Shown: piece by piece, positions 50,584-60,685 of the stretch
How positions within the stretch are numbered: position 1 is the first letter of the stretch
Layout: each line of letters starts with the position of its first letter
Assembly (NCBI GenBank): GCA_043753895.1
Contig: JAYUWK010000052.1
Span: 124,001-188,000 of the forward strand
DNA length: 64,000 nt
Direction: 5' to 3'
Source of the DNA: WLMZ01 sp043753895
GTDB lineage: Bacteria; Actinomycetota; Acidimicrobiia; Acidimicrobiales; Ilumatobacteraceae
Notes under the pieces: generated by a model
Databases searched by the model: none
What the model was told of the DNA's origin: nothing
Seen by the model: only the letters and a program-made list of their open reading frames with translations
Position numbers and translations under genes: made by a program

Positions 50584-51936
50584 ATGACCACGAAGTACAC
50601 ACTCAGCGAAACCGATATCCCCCGCGCGTGGCTCAACATCGTGCCCGCCCTGCCCAGCCCACCGCCGCCCGCGCTGCACCCCGGAACGCTGCAGCCTGCC
50701 GGACCCGACGACTTCGCGCCGCTGTTCCCGATGGACCTCATCATGCAGGAGGTGTCGATGGAGCCGTTCATCGAGATCCCCGAGGAAGTCCTCGACGTGT
50801 ACCGACTCTGGCGGCCTACTCCTCTGTATCGGGCCCATCGCCTCGAGAAGGCGCTCGGCACACCGGCCCACATCTATTACAAGTACGAGGGCACCTCACC
50901 GGCCGGCTCGCACAAGCCGAACACCGCCGTGCCGCAGGCGTACTACAACGCCAAGGCAGGCGTGAAGAAGCTCACCACCGAAACTGGTGCTGGCCAATGG
51001 GGCACCGCTCTCGCGTTCGCTTGTGCGCAGTTCGGCCTGGAGTGCGAAGTGTGGCAGGTGCGTGCGTCGTACGACGCGAAGCCATATCGCCGCTTGATGA
51101 TGGAGGTCTTCGGGGCCACCGTGCACCCGTCACCGTCCGACCTCACGAACTCGGGTCGTGCCATCCTCGCCCAGCACCCCGATTCCCCCGGCTCGCTCGG
51201 CATCGCCATCAGCGAAGCCGTCGAGGTCGCCGCGCCCCGAGCTGACACCCGCTACGCACTCGGTTCCGTCCTGAACCATGTGCTCTTGCATCAGACCGTC
51301 ATCGGCCAGGAGGCGCTCAAGCAGTTCGAACTCGCCGGCGAATACCCCGACGTGATCTACGGATGCGTCGGTGGTGGCAGCAACTTCGGTGGGCTCACCT
51401 TCCCGTTCCTCGCCGAGAACATCGCCGGTCGACGGAATACCCGCATCGTGGCGGTCGAACCAGCGGCGTGCCCGAGCCTGACCAAGGGCGTGTACGCCTA
51501 CGACTTCGGCGACACCGCCGGCATGACACCGCTGATGAAGATGCACACGCTCGGCAAGGACTTCATCCCCGACACCATCCACGCTGGCGGCCTGCGCTAT
51601 CACGGCATGAGCCCGTTGGTGTCGCACATCTACGAACTCGGTCTCATCGAGGCCGAGTCCAGGAACCAACTCGACTGCTTCTCCGCAGGCGTGCAGTTCG
51701 CCCGCACCGAGGGCATCGTCCCGGCGCCCGAGCCCACCCACGCGCTGGCCGCGTGCATCGACGAGGCACTGCGCTGCAAGGAGACCGGCGAGTCGAAAGT
51801 GATCCTCACTGCGCTGTGCGGCCACGGCATGCTCGACCTGGCCGCCTACGACAACTATCTGTCCGGCAAAATGGTCGACTACGACTACCCCGCAGAGGCG
51901 ATCCAGGCAGCGCTCGCCGGCTTACCCAAGGTCTGA
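50584..51936 (+). CDS. trpB: Tryptophan synthase beta chain, TrpB2 type
   Basis: 450 residues, longer than TrpB1 (about 400) by an N-terminal extension. GSHKPNTAVPQAYY holds PLP Lys111, TETGAGQWGTALAFAC and GCVGGGSNFGG bind substrate and phosphate, and AGGLRYHGMSPLVS is typical of TrpB2. It makes tryptophan from indole and serine, or has a serine-deaminase-like role. There is no trpA or other trp gene next to it, as usual for TrpB2. It diverges from the carboxyltransferase gene. Confidence 0.92.
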   Translation: MTTKYTLSETDIPRAWLNIVPALPSPPPPALHPGTLQPAGPDDFAPLFPMDLIMQEVSMEPFIEIPEEVLDVYRLWRPTPLYRAHRLEKALGTPAHIYYKYEGTSPAGSHKPNTAVPQAYYNAKAGVKKLTTETGAGQWGTALAFACAQFGLECEVWQVRASYDAKPYRRLMMEVFGATVHPSPSDLTNSGRAILAQHPDSPGSLGIAISEAVEVAAPRADTRYALGSVLNHVLLHQTVIGQEALKQFELAGEYPDVIYGCVGGGSNFGGLTFPFLAENIAGRRNTRIVAVEPAACPSLTKGVYAYDFGDTAGMTPLMKMHTLGKDFIPDTIHAGGLRYHGMSPLVSHIYELGLIEAESRNQLDCFSAGVQFARTEGIVPAPEPTHALAACIDEALRCKETGESKVILTALCGHGMLDLAAYDNYLSGKMVDYDYPAEAIQAALAGLPKV

Positions 51937-52107
51937 CAACCGCCCGACATATCAGCACCTCGAGCGCCAACACTGCGACCGATCGTGCCGACAGCCGCGA
52001 AGATTTCGCGCGGCCCTTTCTCGGAGACCGCTCGACGCGCCTACGATGACGGTTCTATTGCGTTCGATCGCGCCAGTGACGCTGCGATCTCAGGAGGACA
52101 CACCACA
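51937..52107. other. Spacer before ino1
   Basis: 171 bases between trpB2 and ino1. A strong ribosome binding site AGGAGGA (52092-52098) lies nine bases before the ino1 ATG. TACGAT near 52041 could be a -10, but I see no convincing -35. An open reading frame through part of this gap (from 51985) is not conserved and I treat it as 5' untranslated. Confidence 0.4.
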
Positions 52108-53436
<1,329 letters not shown>

Positions 53437-53445
53437 GCGCGGATC

Positions 53446-54423
53446 CTACGGAGCCGGAGTGTGGCCGGCCAAGATGGTGGCCAACAACGGCGCGTCCATG
53501 TTGCCACCGGTGAGGGTGACCCCAACACGCTTGCCCTGTTGTTGAGCACGTTCGGCGAGGAGCCCGGCCAACGACACCGCCCCGGCAGGCTCGGCGATGT
53601 TGTGCGTGGTCGAGAACATCAGGCGCACGGCTGCAGCACACAGGTCTTCGCTCACCTGCACGATGCGTGACGCGCCACGATTGATGATCTCAATGGCTGC
53701 GGGCTCGGGCACTCGACACGCAACCCCGTCCATGAACGTGTGCGCTGTGTTGGTACTCACAGCGTGGCCGGCAGCGAAGGACAACGCCGTTGCCGGCGCG
53801 TTCTCAGCGACGACTCCCACGATCTCGGTGCGCAGACCCAACAGATCGCGAACCGCGATGTGCGCGCAGATACCAGAGCCCAAGCCGACGGGTACATAGA
53901 CCACATCGAGATCGGGCGCACCCAGCAGGAACTCGCGGGCATAGGTGGCCACGCCGAGCACGAGATCGGGATGGAACGAGGGCACCATGTGCATGCCCTC
54001 GTTCTCGGCCAGCCACAGCGCATGTTCGCGTGCGGCCTGGAAGTCGTGACCGTGCTCGATGAGCGTGGCCCCGAACGCGCGCATTGCGGCGTTCTTGTCG
54101 GGACTGTTGCCGAACGGCACCACGATCGTGACGTCGAGCCCGAACGCGCGCCCGGCGAAGGCGAGGCTCTGTCCATGGTTGCCCCGCGTCGCGCTGATGA
54201 GGCCCAGCGGCGACACGTGCTCGCGCGCGTAACGATTGGCGTATACCAGCCCACCGCGCACCTTGAATGCTCCCGTCGGCGTGTGGTTCTCGTGCTTCAC
54301 CCACACATCGGCGCCCACCGCATCGGCCAACAGCGGCCAGGCGAACTGCGGAGTCGGCGGCACGTACTGTGCAAGCAGGGCCGACGCGTCGTTCAGTTGA
54401 TCGAGTGTGAACGGTGAAGCCAT
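53446..54423 (-). CDS. Threonine/serine dehydratase-like PLP enzyme
   Basis: 325 residues from ATG 54423 (an upstream ATG at 54441 would overlap the neighbour). ENHTPTGAFKVRGG holds PLP Lys54, SATRGNHGQSLAFAG binds substrate, and the phosphate loop is PVGLGSG rather than the usual GGGGL, as in catabolic fold-II dehydratases and EutB-like proteins. LTGGNMD closes it. Deaminates hydroxy amino acids; exact substrate open. It is four bases from the next gene on the same strand. Second family member at 59695. Confidence 0.85.
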   Translation of the reverse strand: MASPFTLDQLNDASALLAQYVPPTPQFAWPLLADAVGADVWVKHENHTPTGAFKVRGGLVYANRYAREHVSPLGLISATRGNHGQSLAFAGRAFGLDVTIVVPFGNSPDKNAAMRAFGATLIEHGHDFQAAREHALWLAENEGMHMVPSFHPDLVLGVATYAREFLLGAPDLDVVYVPVGLGSGICAHIAVRDLLGLRTEIVGVVAENAPATALSFAAGHAVSTNTAHTFMDGVACRVPEPAAIEIINRGASRIVQVSEDLCAAAVRLMFSTTHNIAEPAGAVSLAGLLAERAQQQGKRVGVTLTGGNMDAPLLATILAGHTPAP

Positions 54424-54427
54424 GTCG

Positions 54428-54979
54428 TCACTGTGGCACAACGTCAGTGACCACTCGGCTCATGTGCCGATCATGCGGCTCGGCAGGCAACGCATCGACG
54501 ATCTGCTCGGCGAAGCACACACCCACGACGATGCAATCAGCACGTACACGTGGGAGGTACCGGTCGTAATAGCCGCCGCCTTGCCCCAACCGCAGCCCAT
54601 CACGAGTGAAAGCAACCCCTGGCACGACCACGAGGTCGATCAGGCCGGGATCTTCTGGTGGCCCGATTGGCGCAGGGATGCCGTACGCGCCCACGGCCAA
54701 AACATCGCCGTGCTCGTGCCGTACGGCGACCATTTCGTCGCCCTCCGCACGCGGCAGGTGCACAATCGCTCCGATACGCCACAGCGACTCCAGCAGAGCG
54801 CTGGTATCAGGCTCGCTACCGACGCCCACGAAGGCGAGCACGTTCAACCCCGTGATGGTTGACGGATCCACAGAGTCGATCAACGCGGTCCAGATCCCGA
54901 GCGAGCGCGCGGGTCGATCAGCGATTGCGGCGCGGACCCGACGCATCTCCACGCGCATCTGCTGCTTGGCATCGCTCAT
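54428..54979 (-). CDS. 5-formyltetrahydrofolate cyclo-ligase
   Basis: 183 residues from ATG 54979. KQQMRVEMRRVRAAI opens with the conserved Lys/Arg, VVPGVAFTRDGLRLGQGGGYYDRYL (read 145-169 approximately) is the nucleotide-binding signature of the family. Converts 5-formyl-THF to methenyl-THF using ATP. It shares a minus-strand transcript with the dehydratase; the flavin reductase diverges 48 bases away. Confidence 0.92.
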   Translation of the reverse strand: MSDAKQQMRVEMRRVRAAIADRPARSLGIWTALIDSVDPSTITGLNVLAFVGVGSEPDTSALLESLWRIGAIVHLPRAEGDEMVAVRHEHGDVLAVGAYGIPAPIGPPEDPGLIDLVVVPGVAFTRDGLRLGQGGGYYDRYLPRVRADCIVVGVCFAEQIVDALPAEPHDRHMSRVVTDVVPQ

Positions 54980-55027
54980 CGATCTCCACCTTCGCACGAC
55001 CCATGCCAACGGATAGGGTCAGCGTTG

Positions 55028-55531
55028 ATGTCTATCTCAGCAGAAGAGTTCGATTCGGCCCGATTCCGACAGGTTCTCGGGCACTTTCCCACCGGTGTCA
55101 CCATCGTCACGGGTATGGCAGGCGACGAGCCAGCTGGCTTCACCATCGGTTCGTTCACGTCGGTGTCGCTCGACCCACCGCTCGTGGGTTTCCTTCCTCA
55201 GGTGAGCAGTGACACGTGGGCGGCGATGGTGCCATCGGGACACTTCTGCGTCAACATCCTCGGCGCCCACCAGGGTGCGGCATGTTGGCGTTTCGCCAAG
55301 AAGGGTGTCGATGATCGCTTCTGCGATGTGGCGTGGCATCCCGGTGTTACAGGTTCACCCATCATCGACGACGCGATTGCGTGGATCGACTGCGACACGG
55401 AAGCCGTCTACGAGGTCGGCGATCACTTCTTCGTGGTCGGACGGGTTCTCGCGATGGGTCACTCCGAGGAAGACCCCCAACCGCTGCTGTTCTACCGGGG
55501 CAAGCTCGGCGGATACACGTTGCACGAATGA
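55028..55531 (+). CDS. Flavin reductase family protein
   Basis: 167 residues from ATG 55028. FRQVLGHFPTGVTIVTG, GFTIGSFTSVSLDPPLVGF and FCVNILGAHQ are the FMN-binding split-barrel motifs of the HpaC/flavin reductase-like family; GDHFFVVGRVL and PLLFYRGKLGGY close it. Supplies reduced flavin to a monooxygenase or is an FMN oxidoreductase itself. No monooxygenase is nearby. Its stop overlaps the following gene (ATGA). Confidence 0.9.
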   Translation: MSISAEEFDSARFRQVLGHFPTGVTIVTGMAGDEPAGFTIGSFTSVSLDPPLVGFLPQVSSDTWAAMVPSGHFCVNILGAHQGAACWRFAKKGVDDRFCDVAWHPGVTGSPIIDDAIAWIDCDTEAVYEVGDHFFVVGRVLAMGHSEEDPQPLLFYRGKLGGYTLHE

Positions 55532-55908
55532 CGAGCACGTCGATCAACCGCCGCGTCGCACTTGCCTTCTGCGCAGACCTCGTTGCCGTCATCGTGTTCG
55601 TCGCCATCGGCCGCCGCACACACGACGAAACCGGCAATGTGTTCGTCGGCGCCGCCAAGGTGGCTGCACCGTTTCTCATCGCTGGCGTGCTGGGCTGGCT
55701 GATCGCTCGCGCATGGAACGATCCGATCAGCAATGTCACCGGCGCCATCATCTGGCTCACCACCGTGATCGCTGGGTTGCTGCTGCGCCGCTTCGTGTTC
55801 GACCGTGGCACTGCGACGCCGTTCATCATCGTGGCCACAGCCACCCTGGGCGCCTTCATCATGGGTTGGCGCGGCGCAACACGCTGGTACCTCGCCCGCA
55901 ACGAATGA
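55528..55908 (+). CDS. DUF3054-family membrane protein
   Basis: 126 residues from ATG 55528, coupled to the flavin reductase. Four membrane helices; FCADLVAVIVFVAIGRRTHD at the N-terminus and GWLIARAW then TPFIIVATATLGAFIMGWR match the DUF3054 family of small actinobacterial membrane proteins. Function unknown. Confidence 0.8.
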   Translation: MTSTSINRRVALAFCADLVAVIVFVAIGRRTHDETGNVFVGAAKVAAPFLIAGVLGWLIARAWNDPISNVTGAIIWLTTVIAGLLLRRFVFDRGTATPFIIVATATLGAFIMGWRGATRWYLARNE

Positions 55909-56127
55909 GCCCGCCTCACGATTTGGCCGAGCGAACAGGTCAAACATCGACCAATTCGCTCAGTCAAACTGGTTCGTGCGGGTGCGGGTGGCGAGGAGTG
56001 AGGAAGATCGGGGTGAGCCGGCAAACGAGTAGGGCGAAGCCCGTGCGAGCCGGCACCTGCCGAGCGGCCGGGGCGGAGTGCGGCCGCCGAACGGAGTGCG
56101 ACGGGGGCGGAAGGCGGACGAGCGGAG
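55909..56127. other. G-rich convergent intergenic region
   Basis: 219 bases between two convergent genes. From 55975 on, the plus strand is strikingly purine/G-rich with recurring cggagtgcg and gagccggca words (56015-56023 and 56047-56055) and a GGGC-GAA-GCCC hairpin (56032-56042). I see no gene, tRNA or known RNA family. Possibly a transcription end zone. Confidence 0.45.
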
Positions 56128-57756
56128 TCAGCCGAGGTTGGACGACCGCGGGTACTCGTCCACCGGATCGGTGACGATGTTCACGAGATACGGCACACCC
56201 GATGCGAATGCGCGATCCATCGCAGGCCCGATCTGCGCCGCATCGGTCACGAGCTCTCCTGCCCCGCCGAGCGCGCACACGACCTCGTCGTAGCGACACG
56301 CCGGTTGCAGGTCGCACGCCATGTCCCAGCCGTAGATGGCCTGCATCGGGTGCTTCTCCAAACCCCACATCCCGTTGTTGCCGACCACCATCACAACCGG
56401 CAAGCCGTGACGCACCAATGTGTCGGCGTCCATCAGGCTAAAACCCGCCGCACCGTCGCCCAGCAACAGCACGACCTGGCTCGATGGGCGCACCACCCTG
56501 GCCGCGGTGGCGTAACCGAGTCCGTTGCCGAGGCAGCCGTACGGGCCGGTGTCGAGCCAACAGCCGGGTTGTTGCACTTCCACGAACTTGCCTGCGTAAG
56601 ACGCGAAGTCGCCGCCGTCGCAGATGACCACCGCGTCGGATGCCAGACGTTTGCCGAGTTCGCCGTAGATGCGGCTCGGTCGGATCGGTGAATCAGTGGC
56701 GGCCAACAACGGCGCGTCCGCAGCAGCGGCCGCCCGCTCCGCTGTGCGCAACTCTGCGATCCAGTCCTCGCGATCGCAACGTTGCCCTCTGTAGTCGGCA
56801 AATGCTTGCAAAATCAACGATGTGTCCCCGGCGGCGGTGGGCACGGACACGTGCTTGGCCCGCTGAGCATCGCTGTCGACCACGTGCGCGACCTGCGCGT
56901 GACCAAAGCGGCCAAAGCCAAGTCGGAAGTCGAGGGGTGTCCCAAGAACGACCACCAGATCCGCGCGCTGCTTGAGCAGGCCTCGGGTGCGCAGAAACGC
57001 CAACTCGTGCGACGCGGGCATGGTTCCCCGACCGAGCCCGTTGAAGAAGCACGGCACGCGCAGGTGCTCGACTGCAGCGCGCAGTTGCCCCCACGCGCCA
57101 TCCCAATAGACATCGCTACCCACGATGAACGCGGGTCGCTCAGCAGCTGCGATCATCGCCGCGATCACGGCCACCTCGTCGGAATCAGGGGCGCGACCCG
57201 TTCCCACGCATTCGTCCACATCGGGCAGCGTGCCCGACGCTGGGCCGAACACATCAAGTGGGAAGTCGAGGAACGTCGGGCCGCGATGCGGCGTGAGCGA
57301 CAGTCGAGCAGCAGCGTGCACCAACTCTCCAGCCTGCGATGCATCCTTCACCGTGCTCGCTGATTTGGTGATCGATTGCACTACCGGCACATGATCCATC
57401 TCCTGCAACGAGCCAGACCCCCAGCGACCCTCGGGCGCGCGACCGCCGAGCACCACCAGCGGTGAACCGTTGAAGTATGCCGACGTGATGGCCGACACGC
57501 CGTTGGTGATGCCCGGCCCCGCAGTGAGCGCCGCGAACCCGGGCCGGCGGGTGAGCTTGGCATACGCCTCGGCCGCGAACGTGGCCGTCTGCTCGTGGCG
57601 CACGTCGACCACACGCATGCCCTGGTTGCGCGCCGCGTCGTACAGCGGCCAGATGTGACCACCGTTCAGCGTGAACATCACGTCGGTGCCGAAACCCAAC
57701 ATCGCCGCGACCGCTTGCTCGCCGGCATGCCCTTCCACGTTTGTTCCCATGTGCAC
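56128..57756 (-). CDS. Acetolactate synthase-like TPP enzyme
   Basis: 542 residues (the start could also be six bases later, MGTNVEG). DVRHEQTATFAAEAYAK contains catalytic Glu55, AGPGITNGVSAI follows, central domain lacks clear FAD-binding features, and LLLGDGAAGFSLMDADTLV to VVGNNGMWGLEKH is the TPP motif. It differs from true IlvB (46569) and lacks an adjacent small subunit; similar actinobacterial proteins are annotated as acetolactate synthase or oxalyl-CoA decarboxylase-like. It lies directly downstream of ilvD on the same strand. Confidence 0.8.
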   Translation of the reverse strand: MHMGTNVEGHAGEQAVAAMLGFGTDVMFTLNGGHIWPLYDAARNQGMRVVDVRHEQTATFAAEAYAKLTRRPGFAALTAGPGITNGVSAITSAYFNGSPLVVLGGRAPEGRWGSGSLQEMDHVPVVQSITKSASTVKDASQAGELVHAAARLSLTPHRGPTFLDFPLDVFGPASGTLPDVDECVGTGRAPDSDEVAVIAAMIAAAERPAFIVGSDVYWDGAWGQLRAAVEHLRVPCFFNGLGRGTMPASHELAFLRTRGLLKQRADLVVVLGTPLDFRLGFGRFGHAQVAHVVDSDAQRAKHVSVPTAAGDTSLILQAFADYRGQRCDREDWIAELRTAERAAAAADAPLLAATDSPIRPSRIYGELGKRLASDAVVICDGGDFASYAGKFVEVQQPGCWLDTGPYGCLGNGLGYATAARVVRPSSQVVLLLGDGAAGFSLMDADTLVRHGLPVVMVVGNNGMWGLEKHPMQAIYGWDMACDLQPACRYDEVVCALGGAGELVTDAAQIGPAMDRAFASGVPYLVNIVTDPVDEYPRSSNLG

Positions 57757-57799
57757 AGCCTCGCGCGGCTACCTGCCCCGATCCCCCACCGGCCGCTCG

Positions 57800-57836
57800 G
57801 GCGCGTTGCGCGCCAACGGCTGGCGCGACTCGCGCC
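57800..57836. terminator. Twin triloop hairpins downstream of ilvD
   Basis: ggcgcg-ttg-cgcgcc (57800-57814) and ggcgcg-act-cgcgcc (57822-57836) are two near-identical hairpins seven bases apart, within the 165-base gap between ilvD (stop 57922) and the next minus-strand gene (start 57756). They may form the ilvD terminator; no T-tract is present. Confidence 0.5.
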
Positions 57837-57921
57837 CAAGAAGCTCAACCACTGCACGTGGGTCGCGCACGCGGGGTCGGCGGTGTCCGGCGATGCGTCA
57901 GGGCCGGAGCAGACGGACGCT

Positions 57922-59628
57922 CTACAGAGTGTTGGTAATCGCGCCGGTCTCGGCGCCTTGCACCAATTTCGCGTACTTACCCAACACACCACTGGTGTAC
58001 GGCGACTTGTTCGGCACCCAACCAATGCGACGCTGGGCGAGTTCGTCGTCGGACACGAGCAGGTCCAAGGTGAAGTTGCGAACATCGACGCAAATGCGAT
58101 CACCGTCGCGCACGAAGGCGATAGGCCCACCATCCACGGCCTCGGGGGCCACGTGGCCGATGCAGAAGCCCCACGTGCCGCCGCTGAAGCGACCGTCGGT
58201 GACCAGCGCGCAGTCGGCACCGCGACCGGCGCCCTTGAGTGCACCGGTAATAGCGAGCATCTCGCGCATACCGGGTCCACCCTTGGGACCCTCGTAGCGG
58301 ATGACAATCACCGTGCCGGGCTGCATGGAACCGTTGAGGATCGCCGCCATTGCACCGTCCTCGCCATCGAACACGCGGGCCTCGCCCTCGAACAACATCT
58401 GATCCGCGCTGAGGCCGGCGACCTTGACAACCGAACCCTTCGGAGCAAGCGACCCGGTGAGGATGTTGATGCCACCCTCGGAGTGCAGCGGCTGATCGAG
58501 TGGGTAGACCACCACGCCGTCGGGTGCCGGTGGGTCGAGATGGATGAGGTTCTCGGCCATGGTCTTGCCGGTCACAGTCATCACGTCGCCGTGCAACAAG
58601 CCGGCGTCAAGCAGGTGCTTCAAGACCACCGGAACGCCGCCGACGCGATCGAGGTCACTCATGTGAAACTTGCCGCCAGGCTTCATGTCGGCGATATGTG
58701 GCACTTTCGCGGCAATGCGATTGAAGTCCTCGAGCTCAAGCGCCACGCCGGCCTCGTTGGCGATGGCGAGCAGATGCAACACGGCATTGGTGGATCCACC
58801 GAGCGCGCTCGTGACGGCAATGGCGTTCTCGAACGCCTTCTTGGTCATGATCTGGCGGGGCGTGATGCCGAGGCGGAGCATGTTGACAACCGCTTCACCG
58901 GCGAGCACAGCGTCGTCTTCGCGACGACGGTCGACAGCAGGCGGCGAGGCCGAGCCGGGCAGGCTCATCCCGAGCGCCTCGGCGATGGAGCTCATCGTGT
59001 TGGCCGTGAACATGCCGCCGCACGCACCCTCGCCGGGGCATGCCTTGCGTTCGATCTCGCCGAGTTCGTCCTCGGTGATCTTGCCCGTCGCGCAGGCGCC
59101 GACGGCTTCGAAGACGCTCGTGATATCGAGAGCGACGCCGTTGTGGTTGCCGGGAAGAATGCTGCCGTTGTAGACGAACACGCTCGCCAGATCGAGCCGC
59201 GCTGCGGCCATGAGCATGGCCGGGATGCTCTTGTCGCAACCGGCGAGACCGACGAATCCGTCGAGGCGTTCCGCGTGCATCACACATTCGACCGAGTCGG
59301 TGATGACCTCGCGGCTCACCAGCGATGCGCGCATGCCCTCGTGGCCCATGCTGATTCCGTCGCTCACCGTGATGGTGCCGAACTCCATGGGGAACCCACC
59401 TGCGTTACGGACGCCTTGCTTGGCGCGCTCGGCGAGTTTGCGCAGGGTCATGTTGCACGGTGTGACCTCGTTCCACGCGTTCGCAATGGCGATCTGGGGC
59501 TTCACCCAATCGTCGTCGGTCATGCCCACTGCGCGCAGCATGGCGCGCGCAGGGGCCTTCTGGTAGCCGTCGGTGACGTCGCGGCTACGGGGTTTGATGT
59601 CAACGGAAGTTTCGGGCAGATCGGCCAT
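57922..59628 (-). CDS. ilvD: Dihydroxy-acid dehydratase
   Basis: 568 residues. Fe-S cluster ligands Cys58 (EVTPCNMTL), Cys131 (AGCDKSIPAML) and Cys203 (CPGEGACGGMFTANTM) are all present, together with SDGISMGHEGM, LGGSTNAVLHLLAI and TDGRFSGGTWGFCIGH with the catalytic Ser. It dehydrates dihydroxyisovalerate and dihydroxymethylvalerate, the step after ilvC. A TACCGT -10-like box is six bases before the ATG, so translation is probably leaderless. Separate from ilvBNC by 9 kb. Confidence 0.97.
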   Translation of the reverse strand: MADLPETSVDIKPRSRDVTDGYQKAPARAMLRAVGMTDDDWVKPQIAIANAWNEVTPCNMTLRKLAERAKQGVRNAGGFPMEFGTITVSDGISMGHEGMRASLVSREVITDSVECVMHAERLDGFVGLAGCDKSIPAMLMAAARLDLASVFVYNGSILPGNHNGVALDITSVFEAVGACATGKITEDELGEIERKACPGEGACGGMFTANTMSSIAEALGMSLPGSASPPAVDRRREDDAVLAGEAVVNMLRLGITPRQIMTKKAFENAIAVTSALGGSTNAVLHLLAIANEAGVALELEDFNRIAAKVPHIADMKPGGKFHMSDLDRVGGVPVVLKHLLDAGLLHGDVMTVTGKTMAENLIHLDPPAPDGVVVYPLDQPLHSEGGINILTGSLAPKGSVVKVAGLSADQMLFEGEARVFDGEDGAMAAILNGSMQPGTVIVIRYEGPKGGPGMREMLAITGALKGAGRGADCALVTDGRFSGGTWGFCIGHVAPEAVDGGPIAFVRDGDRICVDVRNFTLDLLVSDDELAQRRIGWVPNKSPYTSGVLGKYAKLVQGAETGAITNTL

Positions 59629-59694
59629 GAGGCCACGGTAGCAATCGCGACCGAACGTTCCTGAGTCGATTGCGCAGCGTTAGGGTCGCGCGCT

Positions 59695-60663
59695 GTGTCG
59701 AGACACGAGACCACCAGCCCTGCCGTTTCACCTGCCGATGTCACCGCAGCAATGCAACGCATTAGCGCATATGTGCGAGAAACGCCCGTGCTGGTTACCC
59801 GAGCCGGCGAGCTGGGACTGCCCTACGGCGTCACCCTCAAGCTCGAACTCCTCCAACACGCGGGGTCGTTCAAGTCGCGTGGCGCCTTCAGCCGAGTGCT
59901 CGCGGCAGCCGCTGCGGGCGACGTAGGACCAGCAGGACTGATTGCCGCGTCCGGCGGTAACCACGGCGCAGCGGTTGCGTTCGTGGCGCACCAACTCGGC
60001 TACCCCGCCGAGATCTTCGTGCCTTCCACGAGTCCTGCCATCAAACGCGATCGGATTGCCAGTTACGGCGCCACGGTGAACGTGATCGACGGCTTCTTCG
60101 ACGATGCGCAGGCCGCCGCCAATAAACGACAGCTGCAGTCCGGAGCACTGGCGGTCCACCCGTTCGAACACACCGAGATCATCGCCGGTCAGGGAACCAT
60201 GTCACTTGAGATCGATGACCAAGTGGGCGACTACGACACGCTTGTCATCGCGACCGGAGGCGGCGGCTTCATCGCCGGCCAGGCCGCCTGGGTGCAAGAC
60301 CGGCGCAGGGTCGTCAGCGTGGAGCCGTCTGCCAGTTGCTGTCTCCATGCGGCCCGCCTCAACGGCGGCCCTGTCACCGTCGATGTTGGCGGCGTCGCCG
60401 CCGACTCACTCGGCACGCGACAGTTGGGGTCGATTGCCTGGTCGGTCGTACAGCACTACGTCGACGACGCCGTGCTCGTGAGCGACGACGACATTCGATC
60501 AGCGCAGCGTGCTCTGTGGGACGAACTCCGGCTCGTCGTCGAGCCTGGCGGCGCCGCGGCGCTGGCAGCGCTGCGCGCCGGTACCTACACCCCCGAACCT
60601 GGCGATCGGTTGGTCGTGGCCGTGTGCGGGAGCAACTGCGATCCGAACACGGTGACGGGTTGA
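59695..60663 (+). CDS. Threonine/serine dehydratase-like PLP enzyme
   Basis: 322 residues from GTG 59695. LLQHAGSFKSRGAFS has PLP Lys60, AASGGNHGAAVAF the substrate loop and ATGGGGFIAG the phosphate loop; there is no C-terminal ACT domain, so it is the catabolic or non-regulated type. Promoter TTCCTG (59658-59663), 17-base spacer, TAGGGT (59681-59686) places the start codon nine bases behind the -10. Divergent from ilvD; a threonine deaminase here would feed 2-oxobutyrate to the isoleucine pathway (inference). Confidence 0.87.
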   Translation: MSRHETTSPAVSPADVTAAMQRISAYVRETPVLVTRAGELGLPYGVTLKLELLQHAGSFKSRGAFSRVLAAAAAGDVGPAGLIAASGGNHGAAVAFVAHQLGYPAEIFVPSTSPAIKRDRIASYGATVNVIDGFFDDAQAAANKRQLQSGALAVHPFEHTEIIAGQGTMSLEIDDQVGDYDTLVIATGGGGFIAGQAAWVQDRRRVVSVEPSASCCLHAARLNGGPVTVDVGGVAADSLGTRQLGSIAWSVVQHYVDDAVLVSDDDIRSAQRALWDELRLVVEPGGAAALAALRAGTYTPEPGDRLVVAVCGSNCDPNTVTG

Positions 60664-60685
60664 GCTATCGGGCGACGGAGCAACG

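Noticed and set aside
49211..50587. 458-residue plus-strand open frame opposite the carboxyltransferase gene
   Set aside because: Shadow frame; the minus strand shows clear biotin and carboxyltransferase motifs.
55975..56127. RNase P RNA or tmRNA in the G-rich segment
   Set aside because: Too short and lacks the conserved GAGGAAAGTCC-type or tmRNA tag features.
57595..59664. 689-residue plus-strand open frame opposite ilvD
   Set aside because: Its composition is a mirror of ilvD codon bias in high-GC DNA; ilvD carries all catalytic motifs, and the antisense frame has none.
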